NCBI RefSeq assembly: GCF_004346865.1
Contig: NZ_SMGR01000001.1
Coordinates: 124,001-188,000 of the forward strand
DNA from: Shimia isoporae
GTDB taxonomy: Bacteria; Pseudomonadota; Alphaproteobacteria; Rhodobacterales; Rhodobacteraceae
Length of the DNA: 64,000 bases
Direction of reading: 5' to 3'
In this document: positions 47,761 through 56,486 of the stretch, in pieces
Position numbering within the stretch: position 1 is the stretch's first letter
Layout: every line of letters starts with the position of its first letter
Position numbers and translations under genes: made by a program
Notes under the pieces: model-generated
Database searches by the model: none
What the model was told of the DNA's origin: nothing
What the model saw: only the letters and a program-made list of their open reading frames with translations

Positions 47761-48636
47761 TCAGCGAAGGTGACCTATGGAATACTGTGGAGAGATATTT
47801 TCCGATTTAATATAAGCACTTAACGCATCGGCATCGGGCTGGTGGCTCGTGCGGGTTTCGGCAGCGGCCAGCCCCCCTGTGATAAAGAGGGAATCGATGT
47901 CCTCACCCATCGCACCCGAGATGTCCGTTTGCGGGCCGTCACCAATTGCAAGGATCGCATGATCAGGTATCGTTTTTCCTAAGGCAGCGAGCCGACGGCG
48001 GGCCAGATCGTAGATCGGCGGGTGGGGTTTGCCAAAATAGAGGCTTTCGCCACCCATGTCCGTGTAAAGCTTGGCGAGGGCGCCGGCGCACCATTCGCGG
48101 ACCTCACCCCGGTCGACCACAATGTCGGGGTTGGCACAAAGCAGCTTCAGCCCCTTGGTCTTTGCAAACAGGAAGTCGGACCGGTTCACGTCCGGATCTG
48201 CCATTGGATCAAACGGACCACAACATACGATGCCTTCGGCCTCGGCCAAAGGCACGCGTTGGATCGTTACAGGATTATCAAGTATTTCCAGAGGCTTGAA
48301 AAAGTCCGCGTCGCGTTTTTCCTCACCCATGAAATAGATTTTTTCGCCAACCGCGCCCTGATACATTGCAGAGCGGGCGCTGTCGCCTGAAGTTGCGATG
48401 GTGTCATAAGCATCTTTGGGGACACCGAAATCAAGAAGCTGCTCCGCTACGGACAATCGCGGGCGCGGCGAGTTGGTGACGAGCACTACTATACCGCCCT
48501 TTGCGCGGTATTCCTTCAGCGCTGCCACAGCTTCGGGATAGGCCGTGATGCCATTGTGAACGCAGCCCCAGAGGTCGACAAAAAGCGCCTCATAGCGATC
48601 TGAAATCTCGGAAAGGGCGTTGATGATCTGTGTCAT
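47761..48636 (-). CDS. TIGR01459-family HAD hydrolase
   Basis: A 291-residue HAD phosphatase: motif I ALFVDLWGCVHNG (DLW replaces DxD with a W, as in this family), motif II LVTNSPRP, and motif III/IV AIGDGPQTDISGAMG. Related to NagD-type enzymes; substrate unknown. AGGACAGCCAC precedes ATG 48636. First gene of the operon HAD-MaoC-ribF-ycgN-ltaE-DUF. Confidence 0.93.
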   Translation of the reverse strand: MTQIINALSEISDRYEALFVDLWGCVHNGITAYPEAVAALKEYRAKGGIVVLVTNSPRPRLSVAEQLLDFGVPKDAYDTIATSGDSARSAMYQGAVGEKIYFMGEEKRDADFFKPLEILDNPVTIQRVPLAEAEGIVCCGPFDPMADPDVNRSDFLFAKTKGLKLLCANPDIVVDRGEVREWCAGALAKLYTDMGGESLYFGKPHPPIYDLARRRLAALGKTIPDHAILAIGDGPQTDISGAMGEDIDSLFITGGLAAAETRTSHQPDADALSAYIKSENISPQYSIGHLR

Positions 48637-48728
48637 GTGGCTGTCCTGTGCGCGGGGCTTTGGCTTGGGGCGATGTATGGCAGGGGTGCGGCGGCGGTGC
48701 CAGTGAAAAGGCGCAAAAACCGGCTGTC

Positions 48729-48763
48729 TGCAAGACGTCTGCAAAACGTCGGTATAGCGACGG
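48729..48763. repeat. Intergenic motif with GCAAAACGTCGGTAT (copy 2)
   Basis: Sequence 48736-48754 is shared with 9444-9462 (one mismatch in 19). This copy sits 5' of the HAD operon and contains TCTGCAAGACG followed at once by TCTGCAAAACG. Confidence 0.5.
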
Positions 48764-48783
48764 TGCCGCAGTGCGGCGTGAGT

Positions 48784-49512
48784 TCAGCTGCGACGGCGGC
48801 GGTTCATCACCCTACGACAAGCGCTGGCGAAAGATTTGAACGGCTCGATGCGATCGTAAAACCGAAGGGCGTGAATGTCCGTGCGGGAGCTGCGCTGGCC
48901 TGCCAGATTTGGCGTCGCCAGACGGAAATGAATGTCAGGGACTTTGGTGCGGACCATGTTGAATGCACCGTCGAAGAACATCGAGCCTCCGTCAGGATGG
49001 CCGGAAGGCCGGTTTCGAACGGCGACCAGATAATCGTGGAAGGCCTGAATGGTGGCACGACCCTGTATGGCCCAGAATTGCACGCCCAGGGTGCCTTCGC
49101 TCCATTCTATCAGGCCGGTATGGCCGACGGGAGGCACTTCGGGCTCGAGGTAACCGAGAAGCGCGATGTTCCATGGTTGCGATTTTATGTCAGACAGAAC
49201 GTCGGATACCGCCGAGTCTGGGACATCCAGCAAGTGCAAGTCGTCTTCACAGATGAGCACTCGGTCATAGCCACGCTCCAAGGCTTCTGCGAGCACGCGC
49301 GTTTGGGAGATCATGTTGCCAAGGGATCCCAAGGACGGGAACTCACCTTTGTCTTTCGGTCGGGTTGCGGCGAAGAAGGTGACTTGGTCGTTGGGGATCG
49401 AAACGCCGGTACGAGCAAATTCTGCTGTTGTTTCCGCGCGGCGATCATCACGGTCAGGCAAGTTCACGATATAGACGTGGTCGAACCAGTCGAAGAGGTC
49501 TGAGAAGCTCAT
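48784..49512 (-). CDS. Glycosyltransferase family 25 protein
   Basis: A 242-residue GT25-type protein (LPS core beta-galactosyltransferase family): VYIVNLPDRDDRR, SLGSLGNMISQTRVLAEA, LICEDDLHLL (DXD-like acidic motif). Start 49512 (MSFSDLF) has AGGGAC just upstream and fits the domain; an alternative at 49596 lacks a site. Divergent from the marR operon. Confidence 0.85.
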   Translation of the reverse strand: MSFSDLFDWFDHVYIVNLPDRDDRRAETTAEFARTGVSIPNDQVTFFAATRPKDKGEFPSLGSLGNMISQTRVLAEALERGYDRVLICEDDLHLLDVPDSAVSDVLSDIKSQPWNIALLGYLEPEVPPVGHTGLIEWSEGTLGVQFWAIQGRATIQAFHDYLVAVRNRPSGHPDGGSMFFDGAFNMVRTKVPDIHFRLATPNLAGQRSSRTDIHALRFYDRIEPFKSFASACRRVMNRRRRS

Positions 49513-49621
49513 TTTGTCCCTGCCGTTGTGCGCTTGGCTGTCGATAGAGGCACCTTGTGGCAGCACAATGTCAAGGACGGGGTGACGATACGTCATGGTA
49601 ATTAGTGCTTGTGCGACTCGA

Positions 49622-49639
49622 TAGTTCGTGTGCGAACTA
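49622..49639. promoter_or_regulatory. MarR operator 1
   Basis: TAGTTCG-TGTG-CGAACTA is a perfect inverted repeat in front of marR, of MarR-binding size. A second TTCG-N3-GCGAAC copy is at 49650-49663. Confidence 0.65.
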
Positions 49640-49649
49640 CATGAGAGTA

Positions 49650-49663
49650 ATTCGGATGCGAAC
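49650..49663. promoter_or_regulatory. MarR operator 2, overlapping the probable start codon
   Basis: ATTCGGATGCGAAC repeats the core of operator 1 (GTTCGTGTGCGAAC at 49625-49638) and contains the ATG at 49656. Two tandem sites 25 bp apart suggest cooperative autorepression. Confidence 0.5.
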
Positions 49664-50138
49664 AAAAATGGGTAAGAGACCTCCAAAGATTTTCTATCTG
49701 ATGAACCGGGCCTATGCGGCGCTGGCGCGGGCTGCGGACCGGCGCACCAAGGCGGAGGCGGATCTTTCTCTTGCACAGCACGGTGTCCTGTTTGCCTTGA
49801 CGCTAGAGGACGGGCTGACAGTGAGCGCTTTGGCGAAGATGCTGTCGATGGGCAAACCAAGTGTCAGCGGGATGGTTGATCGATTGGCGGCGCGGAATCT
49901 GGTGCGACGCCAGAAGAGCGCTGAAGACGGGCGCGTGGTGCGGGTGTTTATGAAAGACAAGGGTGTGGCTGTTGTCGCGCGGACCAATCCGGTGGTGAAG
50001 CAGATGAACGCCGAGCTATTGGCGCCGTTCAGCGAGGACGAACAGGAAGTGATCCGGCGGTTTCTGAAGCATGTGGCGGAGAACGCCGAAGAGGTTTTGG
50101 CGGTGAAAACACCGCAAAAAGAAGGTGAGGACGCGTGA
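49656..50138 (+). CDS. MarR family transcriptional regulator
   Basis: A 160-residue winged-helix regulator: KIFYLMNRAYAALARAADRR, wing core LTVSALAKMLSMGKPSVSGM and VRRQKSAEDGRVVRVFMKD. Several ATGs (49641, 49656, 49668) are in frame; none has a strong ribosome site. It is coupled to the hydrolase gene by overlap of its stop with the next start. It probably represses its own operon. Confidence 0.88.
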   Translation: MRTKMGKRPPKIFYLMNRAYAALARAADRRTKAEADLSLAQHGVLFALTLEDGLTVSALAKMLSMGKPSVSGMVDRLAARNLVRRQKSAEDGRVVRVFMKDKGVAVVARTNPVVKQMNAELLAPFSEDEQEVIRRFLKHVAENAEEVLAVKTPQKEGEDA

Positions 50139-51043
50139 TGCTGGATGGTGTGGATGTCGAGGGCGTGACCTCGGAAGATATCGAGTTTCAGGCCAAAGAC
50201 GGCTGGAACTTGGCAGGTAGTCTTTTTCGCGGGCAATCACCGAAAATGGCGATTTTGATCTCTGCGGGAACCGGATTTCCAAGGCGGTTTTATCGCCACG
50301 CGGCAGCGTGGTTCGCTGCGCAAGGAGCTGTGGTCCTGACCTATGATTTCCGCGGCATCGGAGACAGCGGCGCCGAGGACTTGGCCAACAGTGGCATTGA
50401 TTACCCGCATTGGGGACAACGTGACATGTCGGCAGCGCTTGATCGCCTTGAAGAGGCAGCACCCGGATTGCCGTTGATGACTTTGGGTCACTCCATAGGC
50501 GGGCAATTTGTCGGGTTCATGCCGAACAGCGACAAGATCACGCGCAACGCGTTTGTGTCCGTCGGGAGCGGCCATTGGGGCGTGCATTTCAAACACCGTA
50601 TACCGCTGGAGCTGTTTTTTTGGTGGGGGTTCGGGGCGATGGAGCTGGCGCGTTTTGGCCATATCCGAGGCGGCGGCCTCTGGGGCGGGGAAGCCTTGCC
50701 GCCGGGGGTTTTCAAGACGTGGCGGCGTTGGAGTGGACGGCGAAGCTATCTGTTGCCGGATCTGGCAGCGGGAAAATACACTCACCGATTTGACCAGCGG
50801 CAGGCCCCGATTTGTGCGTGGGTTCTTTCAGATGACGGTATTGCCACCAAGACGGCCTGTTCAGACACGCTGAGCCATTATTCCCAAGCCGAGAAACACC
50901 TGGTGGTGCGTACGCCTGCTGATCTTGGCGCGAAGAAAGTGGGCCATGAAGGCGCTTTCCGCAAAGGGCGGGAGCCATTGTGGCAAGAGATCTGGAACTG
51001 GCTTGACGCGGGTAATTTGCCGGAAGGGGCCGAGGACCGATAG
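50138..51043 (+). CDS. Alpha/beta hydrolase, cotranscribed with marR
   Basis: A 301-residue hydrolase, S119 in TLGHSIGGQF and a serine-hydrolase YDFRGIGDSGA stretch, DLSS-like acid in QAPICAWVLSDDGIA and His in KVGHEGAFR. The ATG at 50138 overlaps the marR TGA (TGATG); GTG 50135 is alternative. Likely acts on a compound sensed by MarR (inference). Confidence 0.85.
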   Translation: MLDGVDVEGVTSEDIEFQAKDGWNLAGSLFRGQSPKMAILISAGTGFPRRFYRHAAAWFAAQGAVVLTYDFRGIGDSGAEDLANSGIDYPHWGQRDMSAALDRLEEAAPGLPLMTLGHSIGGQFVGFMPNSDKITRNAFVSVGSGHWGVHFKHRIPLELFFWWGFGAMELARFGHIRGGGLWGGEALPPGVFKTWRRWSGRRSYLLPDLAAGKYTHRFDQRQAPICAWVLSDDGIATKTACSDTLSHYSQAEKHLVVRTPADLGAKKVGHEGAFRKGREPLWQEIWNWLDAGNLPEGAEDR

Positions 51044-51070
51044 GCGGTTTTGCCACGCGCCGAGCAAAGA

Positions 51071-51100
51071 AAAAGCCGGCCGCTTGCGGGGCCGGCTTTT
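51071..51100. terminator. Terminator between hydrolase and ppaC
   Basis: AAAAGCCGGCC / GGCCGGCTTTT with an 8-base loop between convergent genes, T-tail on the + strand. Confidence 0.9.
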
Positions 51101-51120
51101 CATTTTCGGTAAGAACAGGG

Positions 51121-52035
51121 TCAGACCTTGAGGTTCGGAATGATCTGCTTTTTGCGGCTCACCACGCCGGGCAGGACAACAGAGTCGCCGTCTGCGCTTG
51201 CGTCGAAGGATTTGGCAGCCACGGATTTGACCAGATCGTTAGGAACCAGCAGCGTGCTTTCTTCGTTCAGGATGTCGACAACAAACAGCAGAACCTGATC
51301 CACACCATCCTCGGAAGCCACAGAGGTCATGGTTTCCATCAGCGATGCCTTGCGATCCAGAACGGTGGCAGGGGCAGTGGTTTCCAGAACTGAAACGCGG
51401 AACTTGGTTCCGTCGACTTCGTATTCTTTGGAGTCCATACGCAGCAGTTCGGCGTCAGAGAAAGCAGAGACGTCCGATTTTGCGGCAAACATCTCGGAGG
51501 CATAGGACGGGATGTCGATGCCGAGATCGGCGGCCAGCTTTTCGGCCACGGCTTTGTCGTGGTCGGTGGTGGTCGGGCTGCGGAATTCCAGAGTGTCGGA
51601 CAGGATGCAGGTCAGCATGGTGCCTTTGATCCAGTCGGGCATGTCGACGTCGCCGATCAGGTCGTACATGATGGTCGCAGTGCAGGCGACCGGGCGGATC
51701 TGGATGTCGATCGGGCCTTTGGTTTTCAGGCCGCCGACCAGCGCGTGGTGGTCGATGATGGCGCGGATGTCGGCGTCGTTGATGGAGGCCGGCAGTTCGG
51801 CCGGGTTGTTGGTGTCCACAATCACAACCGGCGCGCCTTCAGCCACATCTTCGATGATTGCGGGCTTGGGCAGGTCCCAGCGCTTGAGCAGCCATGCGGC
51901 TTCGGTGTTGGGTTCACCCAGCAGCTTGGCTTCGGCAGCGGTGCCTTTGATTTCGTTCAGATACCAAGCCCAGATGATCGGGGAGCCTGTGGAATCGGTG
52001 TCGGGAGATTTGTGGCCAAAAACCTGCGTGGTCAT
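51121..52035 (-). CDS. ppaC: Manganese-dependent inorganic pyrophosphatase (family II, DHH)
   Basis: A 304-residue DHH-family PPase. Metal-binding GHKSPDTDS and DHHALVGG (DHH motif), a central DTNNPAE loop and the C-terminal DHHA2 domain with SRKKQIIP. It hydrolyses pyrophosphate and drives biosynthesis. ATG 52035 has TGAGGATT upstream. Convergent with the marR operon. Confidence 0.95.
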   Translation of the reverse strand: MTTQVFGHKSPDTDSTGSPIIWAWYLNEIKGTAAEAKLLGEPNTEAAWLLKRWDLPKPAIIEDVAEGAPVVIVDTNNPAELPASINDADIRAIIDHHALVGGLKTKGPIDIQIRPVACTATIMYDLIGDVDMPDWIKGTMLTCILSDTLEFRSPTTTDHDKAVAEKLAADLGIDIPSYASEMFAAKSDVSAFSDAELLRMDSKEYEVDGTKFRVSVLETTAPATVLDRKASLMETMTSVASEDGVDQVLLFVVDILNEESTLLVPNDLVKSVAAKSFDASADGDSVVLPGVVSRKKQIIPNLKV

Positions 52036-52156
52036 GATCGGAATCCTCAAAACGGGTCAGAAACAGCGAATTTGCGCGCCTTATAGGCGGGCGCGTAGGC
52101 TTTGTCACGGGGCGTTGACGGCCTGCGGCGACGCAGCGCGTCGGGCAAGACAAGGA

Positions 52157-53158
52157 TCATGGGCGTTGTAAGCGTGTGACCTTGTAACCAGCGTTTTCCA
52201 GAAGCCGGAGCAGGCCAGCCTCCCCCGGCAGATGCAACGCGCCAACCGCCACCAGCGAGGGAGTTTCCGCGAGTTCCGGGATCAGCCGTTCGACCCACTG
52301 AAGGTTGCGCCTTTCGATGAGTTGGGCCTCGACTTCGGCAAGCAGGGCGGCCAACTCCATAATGGTGGCGTCATCCTTGGCGCGACTCAGGGTTGTGTGC
52401 TGGCCCAGTTCCCAGATGAGCTGAATGTCCTCGGCAGCGTACATTGCCATCATTGCGGGCATTTCGTTGCCGGTGTCCGCCATGAGATCGAGTTCAAGCG
52501 ACCAGCGCAGCTGACGCAATTGTTCTTCCAGTGAATCGGAGGCAAGAACCTCCAGAAGGCCCTGAGTGCTGTCGAGCGAACCCATATCGGCTTTGCCCGT
52601 GGTTTCCTGTTCGATCAGATGGTCGAGGCCCTTCTTGCCTGCGGCGATCTCTGCCATGGCGCAGGGAGGCATCGCAAGGGTGAGACCAAGGAACCAGGGT
52701 TGATAGCGGGCGGCCAGGAATGGCGGGATGCCGCGCTGTTGCAGTTGGGCTGATACGGTTGCCCAGTGAGTGTCTCCGAGAAGATCGATCAGGCTGTCGC
52801 CGCTTTCGATCAGATAGACGCCCGGGTTTTCGATCAGATGGCTCTGGAAAGCTGTTTGAGCCGGGGTGGTCAATTCCAGAAGCACTTGTTCGGGTTCAAA
52901 TTCGAGGGCGCGAAGCGCGTTAAGCGTCCTGTCGTGTGTCGGGTGCGAGACATGCAGGGTGCCAACAAGAATGGAAGCGACACCGTTCTTTTCCACTTGC
53001 CACATAATACCCTGATGGTAAGGCACCTGCGCCGCTTCCGCGCGAAGGGCGGTACGGGTTTCTTCCGGCAAAGACAGAAAGGTATCCGGTCCTTCACAGG
53101 AGGCATGCAGAGCGGTGGCTGTGAACAGGAAAGCGAAAGCGGCGAGGAAATTGCGCAT
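52157..53158 (-). CDS. TraB/GumN family protein
   Basis: A 333-residue exported protein with a signal peptide (1-19, ending LHAS). The two TraB/GumN motif halves are visible: ILVGTLHVSHP near residue 50 and VAVGALHLPGEAGLL near the end, with YQPWFLGLTLA between. The family is putatively a metallo-enzyme of unknown substrate. ATG 53158 was chosen because the signal peptide follows it directly. Confidence 0.9.
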   Translation of the reverse strand: MRNFLAAFAFLFTATALHASCEGPDTFLSLPEETRTALRAEAAQVPYHQGIMWQVEKNGVASILVGTLHVSHPTHDRTLNALRALEFEPEQVLLELTTPAQTAFQSHLIENPGVYLIESGDSLIDLLGDTHWATVSAQLQQRGIPPFLAARYQPWFLGLTLAMPPCAMAEIAAGKKGLDHLIEQETTGKADMGSLDSTQGLLEVLASDSLEEQLRQLRWSLELDLMADTGNEMPAMMAMYAAEDIQLIWELGQHTTLSRAKDDATIMELAALLAEVEAQLIERRNLQWVERLIPELAETPSLVAVGALHLPGEAGLLRLLENAGYKVTRLQRP

Positions 53159-53256
53159 GAACGGGGCCTTTGTTGGTTCGGCTGCACCGTAGCAGCCCAA
53201 AAGGTGTAGGCAAGGCGGGCGTTTGCAGAGGTCCGTAAAACCGCTAGGTGTTGGGC

Positions 53257-53919
53257 ATGAGTGGACAAAAAGAAACGGCGCTTTATGCCCCTGTAAAAGC
53301 TTGGCTTGAAGCGCGCGACTTTGAGGTGAAGGCAGAGGTCGGCGCGGCAGATGTCGTGGCTGTTCGGGCTGGCGATGACCCTGTAATTGTCGAGTTGAAG
53401 ATGCAGTTCTCATTGACGCTTTTGCAGCAGGCCGTGACACGGCAGGCAATTACGGACGCCGTCTATGTGGCGGTTCCCCGCTGGAAGGGACGTGTGGGTT
53501 ACAAGGCGTTTAAGGGCAATGTCGGTCTTTGTCGACGGCTTGGGCTTGGTGTCTTGAGTGTGCGTCTCGAAGATGGCGCGGTGGAGGTACATGCCGATCC
53601 CGGACCGTTTCAGCCTCGCAAATCGAAGGTTCGCAAGGAACGCCTGCTTAGTGCCTTTGCGAAACTTGAAGGGGATCCCAACACCGGTGGGATGCGCGGT
53701 GCACGGGTGACGGTCTATCGCCAAGACGCCATGAAATGCGCGGCTTTTCTTGAAGAAAACGGCGCAAGTCGGGGACGCGACGTAGTTGCTGCAACAGGCG
53801 TTTCTCGGGCGACGGCGGTGATGCGGGACAACCACTATGGCTGGTTTGAGAAAGTTTCCGTGGGGGTCTACATGCTGAGCGATGCCGGTGTTTTGGCGTT
53901 GTCCGAGGGGCAGGAATAG
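53257..53919 (+). CDS. DUF2161 family, PD-(D/E)XK-like phosphodiesterase
   Basis: A 220-residue protein. ADVVAVRAGDDPVIVELKM gives the D...E-x-K pattern of the nuclease core; a C-terminal wHTH-like half (about 145-215) with GVSRATAVMRDNHYGW follows. DUF2161 is described as a putative nuclease family. It stands alone, with no methylase, helicase or second nuclease subunit nearby, so a restriction role is not supported. Confidence 0.85.
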   Translation: MSGQKETALYAPVKAWLEARDFEVKAEVGAADVVAVRAGDDPVIVELKMQFSLTLLQQAVTRQAITDAVYVAVPRWKGRVGYKAFKGNVGLCRRLGLGVLSVRLEDGAVEVHADPGPFQPRKSKVRKERLLSAFAKLEGDPNTGGMRGARVTVYRQDAMKCAAFLEENGASRGRDVVAATGVSRATAVMRDNHYGWFEKVSVGVYMLSDAGVLALSEGQE

Positions 53920-53989
53920 TCAGGTTTCAAGTCGGGTTGAGGAAGAAACTCACCCGTCACAGAGCTTTAGGAACAAGGAAGATCAGGCA

Positions 53990-54748
53990 ATGGGCACGGT
54001 GTTGGTGGTGAGCGCACATCCGTCGCAGGGCAGTTTTACCAATGCATGGGCGGCGGCGACCATCGCCGCGGCGGAGGCGGATGGGCACGACGTGTTGCGG
54101 TCTGATCTTTGCGCAATGGGTTTCGATGCTGTCGAAAGGGCGGATCACTATGGGGAGGCCGGAGCGACAGCCTTCGATCCCCTGAAAGCACAAGAAGCAG
54201 CGGCCGCCGCGGGTCGGTTGCCAGCCGAGGTGGCGGCCGAAGTCGCCAAGATACAGGCCGCTGAGCGGATCGTCCTACATTTCCCTATCTGGTGGTTTGC
54301 GCCGCCCGCCGTGGTCAAAGGCTGGTGTGACCGCGTTCTGGTGCAAGGTTTGCTGCACTCCGTCGAGGAGCGGTTCGATGCCGGCTTGTGCGGCGACAAA
54401 TCCGTGCTGTTTTGTGTGAGCACCGGTGCGAGTGCATCAGAGTGCGGGCCAGACGGCAAAGAAGGGGACCTGATGCTGCAGCTGTGGCCGCTGGCACAAA
54501 CATTCCGGTATCTGGGCATGGAGGTGCTTGCGCCGGTTGCCGTGCACTCTGTGCATGGATATTTTGAAGGCGACGATGAAGTCGCTTTGCAGACAAGGCT
54601 TTCTGCCGTGCTAAGTGAGCAAACTGATGTGTTCCACAACTGGAATATCCGCGAGCGGGTGCCGTTCAACAGTGACGAACAGTTTGACAGCGATGGGCGT
54701 TTGAAGGCCGGCGCGCCAAGCTACTCACCCTTTGTGCGACCGGTTTGA
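53990..54748 (+). CDS. NAD(P)H quinone oxidoreductase / flavodoxin-like protein
   Basis: A 252-residue flavodoxin-fold oxidoreductase of the MdaB/NQO type: TVLVVSAHPSQGSFTNAWA, FPIWWFAPPAVVKGWCDRVL, the tail region GMEVLAPVAVHSVHGYFEG. It uses FMN or FAD and NAD(P)H to reduce quinones. The AAGGAAGATCAGGCA site precedes ATG 53990. Convergent with the next alpha/beta hydrolase. Confidence 0.88.
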   Translation: MGTVLVVSAHPSQGSFTNAWAAATIAAAEADGHDVLRSDLCAMGFDAVERADHYGEAGATAFDPLKAQEAAAAAGRLPAEVAAEVAKIQAAERIVLHFPIWWFAPPAVVKGWCDRVLVQGLLHSVEERFDAGLCGDKSVLFCVSTGASASECGPDGKEGDLMLQLWPLAQTFRYLGMEVLAPVAVHSVHGYFEGDDEVALQTRLSAVLSEQTDVFHNWNIRERVPFNSDEQFDSDGRLKAGAPSYSPFVRPV

Positions 54749-54773
54749 GCGTGTCCGGTTTCCGCCGTGAAAT

Positions 54774-55658
54774 CTAGAGGCCTCGATCCGAGATGAACCC
54801 GTCCACGATATCGACGATTTGAGGTGCGAGCTTGGGCGTAATGATATGGCCCATGCCTGCGATCCGGTGGAAGGGACAGTTGGGAATGATGGACGCGATC
54901 TCGGCGCCGAGGTCGACGGGGATGAGTGCGTCATCTTCGCCGTGGATTACCTGACACGAGACGGTTGTCCTTGCGAGGGTGGCGCGTTGGTCGGGGGCAT
55001 TCAGTACCGCGAGCAATTGGCGGTTGATACCGTCTGCGTCCACGCCCCGATCAAAGGCAAGTTCCGCCTCGGCCCGAATTTCTTTTTCTGTCATCGGGAA
55101 GCCGGGGCTGCCGTTTGTGGCGTGCTCTGACACCCAGCCGGACACGTAAGTGGCGCGGTCCTGTGGACGTGCCAGCAGCGCTGGGAGGATGGTTGCCGCC
55201 TGATCCACGCTCACGAGTGGGCGGGCGGCGGTCATGACAATCGTTGCGGAGCGCAGGCGGTCAGGGTGATGGTTCACAAGAAGCTGGGTGATGCCGCCTC
55301 CCATCGAAATGCCGAAGATATGAGCCGTGTCGATATCAAGGGCATCCATAAGCCCGATGACATCCTTGGCCATGTCGGTCAGCTGATAGGCGGGGGTCAC
55401 GGGCTTGCCCGCCTGTGTCAAAGCGAGAATGTCGTCGGCATCGCCCGGGGCGTCCGGATGCGGGCAACGCTGAGATAGCCCCACGTCGCGGTTGTCAAAG
55501 CGGATCACGAAGTACCCCCGTTTGGCGAGACCTTCATAAAGCTCGGCCGGCCAGTGGATCATCTGTGAGCCTAACCCCCGGATCAAAATCAGCGGAACGC
55601 CGTCCTTGGGGCCGTGGGTTTCATATTCAAGCGTGATGCCGTTGGCTTTGATCTGCAT
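54774..55658 (-). CDS. Alpha/beta hydrolase (CatD/esterase-like)
   Basis: A 294-residue serine hydrolase: oxyanion-loop LIRGLGSQM, nucleophile S118 in FGISMGGGITQ, acid in HGEDDALIP and His in GMGHIITPK. Typical of the small esterase/lactonase subfamily. Substrate unknown. Divergent from a sulfotransferase. Confidence 0.85.
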   Translation of the reverse strand: MQIKANGITLEYETHGPKDGVPLILIRGLGSQMIHWPAELYEGLAKRGYFVIRFDNRDVGLSQRCPHPDAPGDADDILALTQAGKPVTPAYQLTDMAKDVIGLMDALDIDTAHIFGISMGGGITQLLVNHHPDRLRSATIVMTAARPLVSVDQAATILPALLARPQDRATYVSGWVSEHATNGSPGFPMTEKEIRAEAELAFDRGVDADGINRQLLAVLNAPDQRATLARTTVSCQVIHGEDDALIPVDLGAEIASIIPNCPFHRIAGMGHIITPKLAPQIVDIVDGFISDRGL

Positions 55659-55760
55659 GGAAGGCTCCCCTTTTGTGGGTGCAGCCTAGCGCTTTGGCGG
55701 AGCAAGTAAATCCGGTCGGTTGCAGTTGACGGTTTGACGTGGGGTTGCAAGGGTGCCGCC

Positions 55761-56408
55761 ATGTTATCGCGCCATCACAAAACGATCTTTGTGCATGTCC
55801 CCAAGACGGGCGGGCAGAGCGTGGCGCAGGTCTTTCTCGAAGACTTGGGGCTGAGTTGGGCAGAACGGGGCGCATTATTAATGCGGCGCGGCGAAACCGG
55901 TCAGCCAGAGCGGTTGGCGCATCTTTATGCGCGGGAATATGTCGGGTTGGGTTTTGTCACGCAGGAAGAGTACGACGCCTTCACCACGTTTGCCGTAATC
56001 CGGCATCCCTATGAGCGCATGGTGTCGGAATACATCTATCGCATGGGGGCACTGGACTGGGTTGCGCAGTATGTCCCTCTGCTTCGGTCGAGGCGGTTCG
56101 AGGCGTTTCTCGAGCAGACCTTTGATGACCCAAATAGCGATGCGGCCCGGCATTTCGCGCCGCAAGTGAACTACGTCATGGACGGTGCAGGCGCGTTGAT
56201 GGTGGATCATATTGTGGATCAGGCGGATCTGGCGGCAGGCCTGTCGCCGGTTTTCCACCGGATTTTTGGTCAGGACATCGAGGTGCCTCGTCGCAACATG
56301 AAGCGCGAAGCGCACGGGTTCACGGCGGGTGTATTGAGCGCACGCCAGAAAGAGATGATCTGGCGGCGTCACCGCGAGGATTTCGAAGCCTTCGGATTTG
56401 AACGCTGA
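55761..56408 (+). CDS. Sulfotransferase family 2-like protein
   Basis: A 215-residue protein with the 5'-phosphosulfate-binding loop FVHVPKTGGQSVAQVF at the N-terminus and the 3'-phosphate region FAVIRHPYERMVSEYIYRM. It would transfer sulfate from PAPS to a glycan or other acceptor (unknown). No neighbouring glycan cluster. ATG 55761 has AAGGG upstream. Confidence 0.85.
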   Translation: MLSRHHKTIFVHVPKTGGQSVAQVFLEDLGLSWAERGALLMRRGETGQPERLAHLYAREYVGLGFVTQEEYDAFTTFAVIRHPYERMVSEYIYRMGALDWVAQYVPLLRSRRFEAFLEQTFDDPNSDAARHFAPQVNYVMDGAGALMVDHIVDQADLAAGLSPVFHRIFGQDIEVPRRNMKREAHGFTAGVLSARQKEMIWRRHREDFEAFGFER

Positions 56409-56486
56409 ATTTGGCACGATCTGCAATTGTCGGTGAACGATTGCATGGCCACTTCCGATCAAAGGTGTTTTGGAGAGGAAATTGAT

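Noticed and set aside
53257..53919. Restriction-modification system
   Set aside because: No methyltransferase or specificity gene is adjacent; the nuclease-like gene is isolated.
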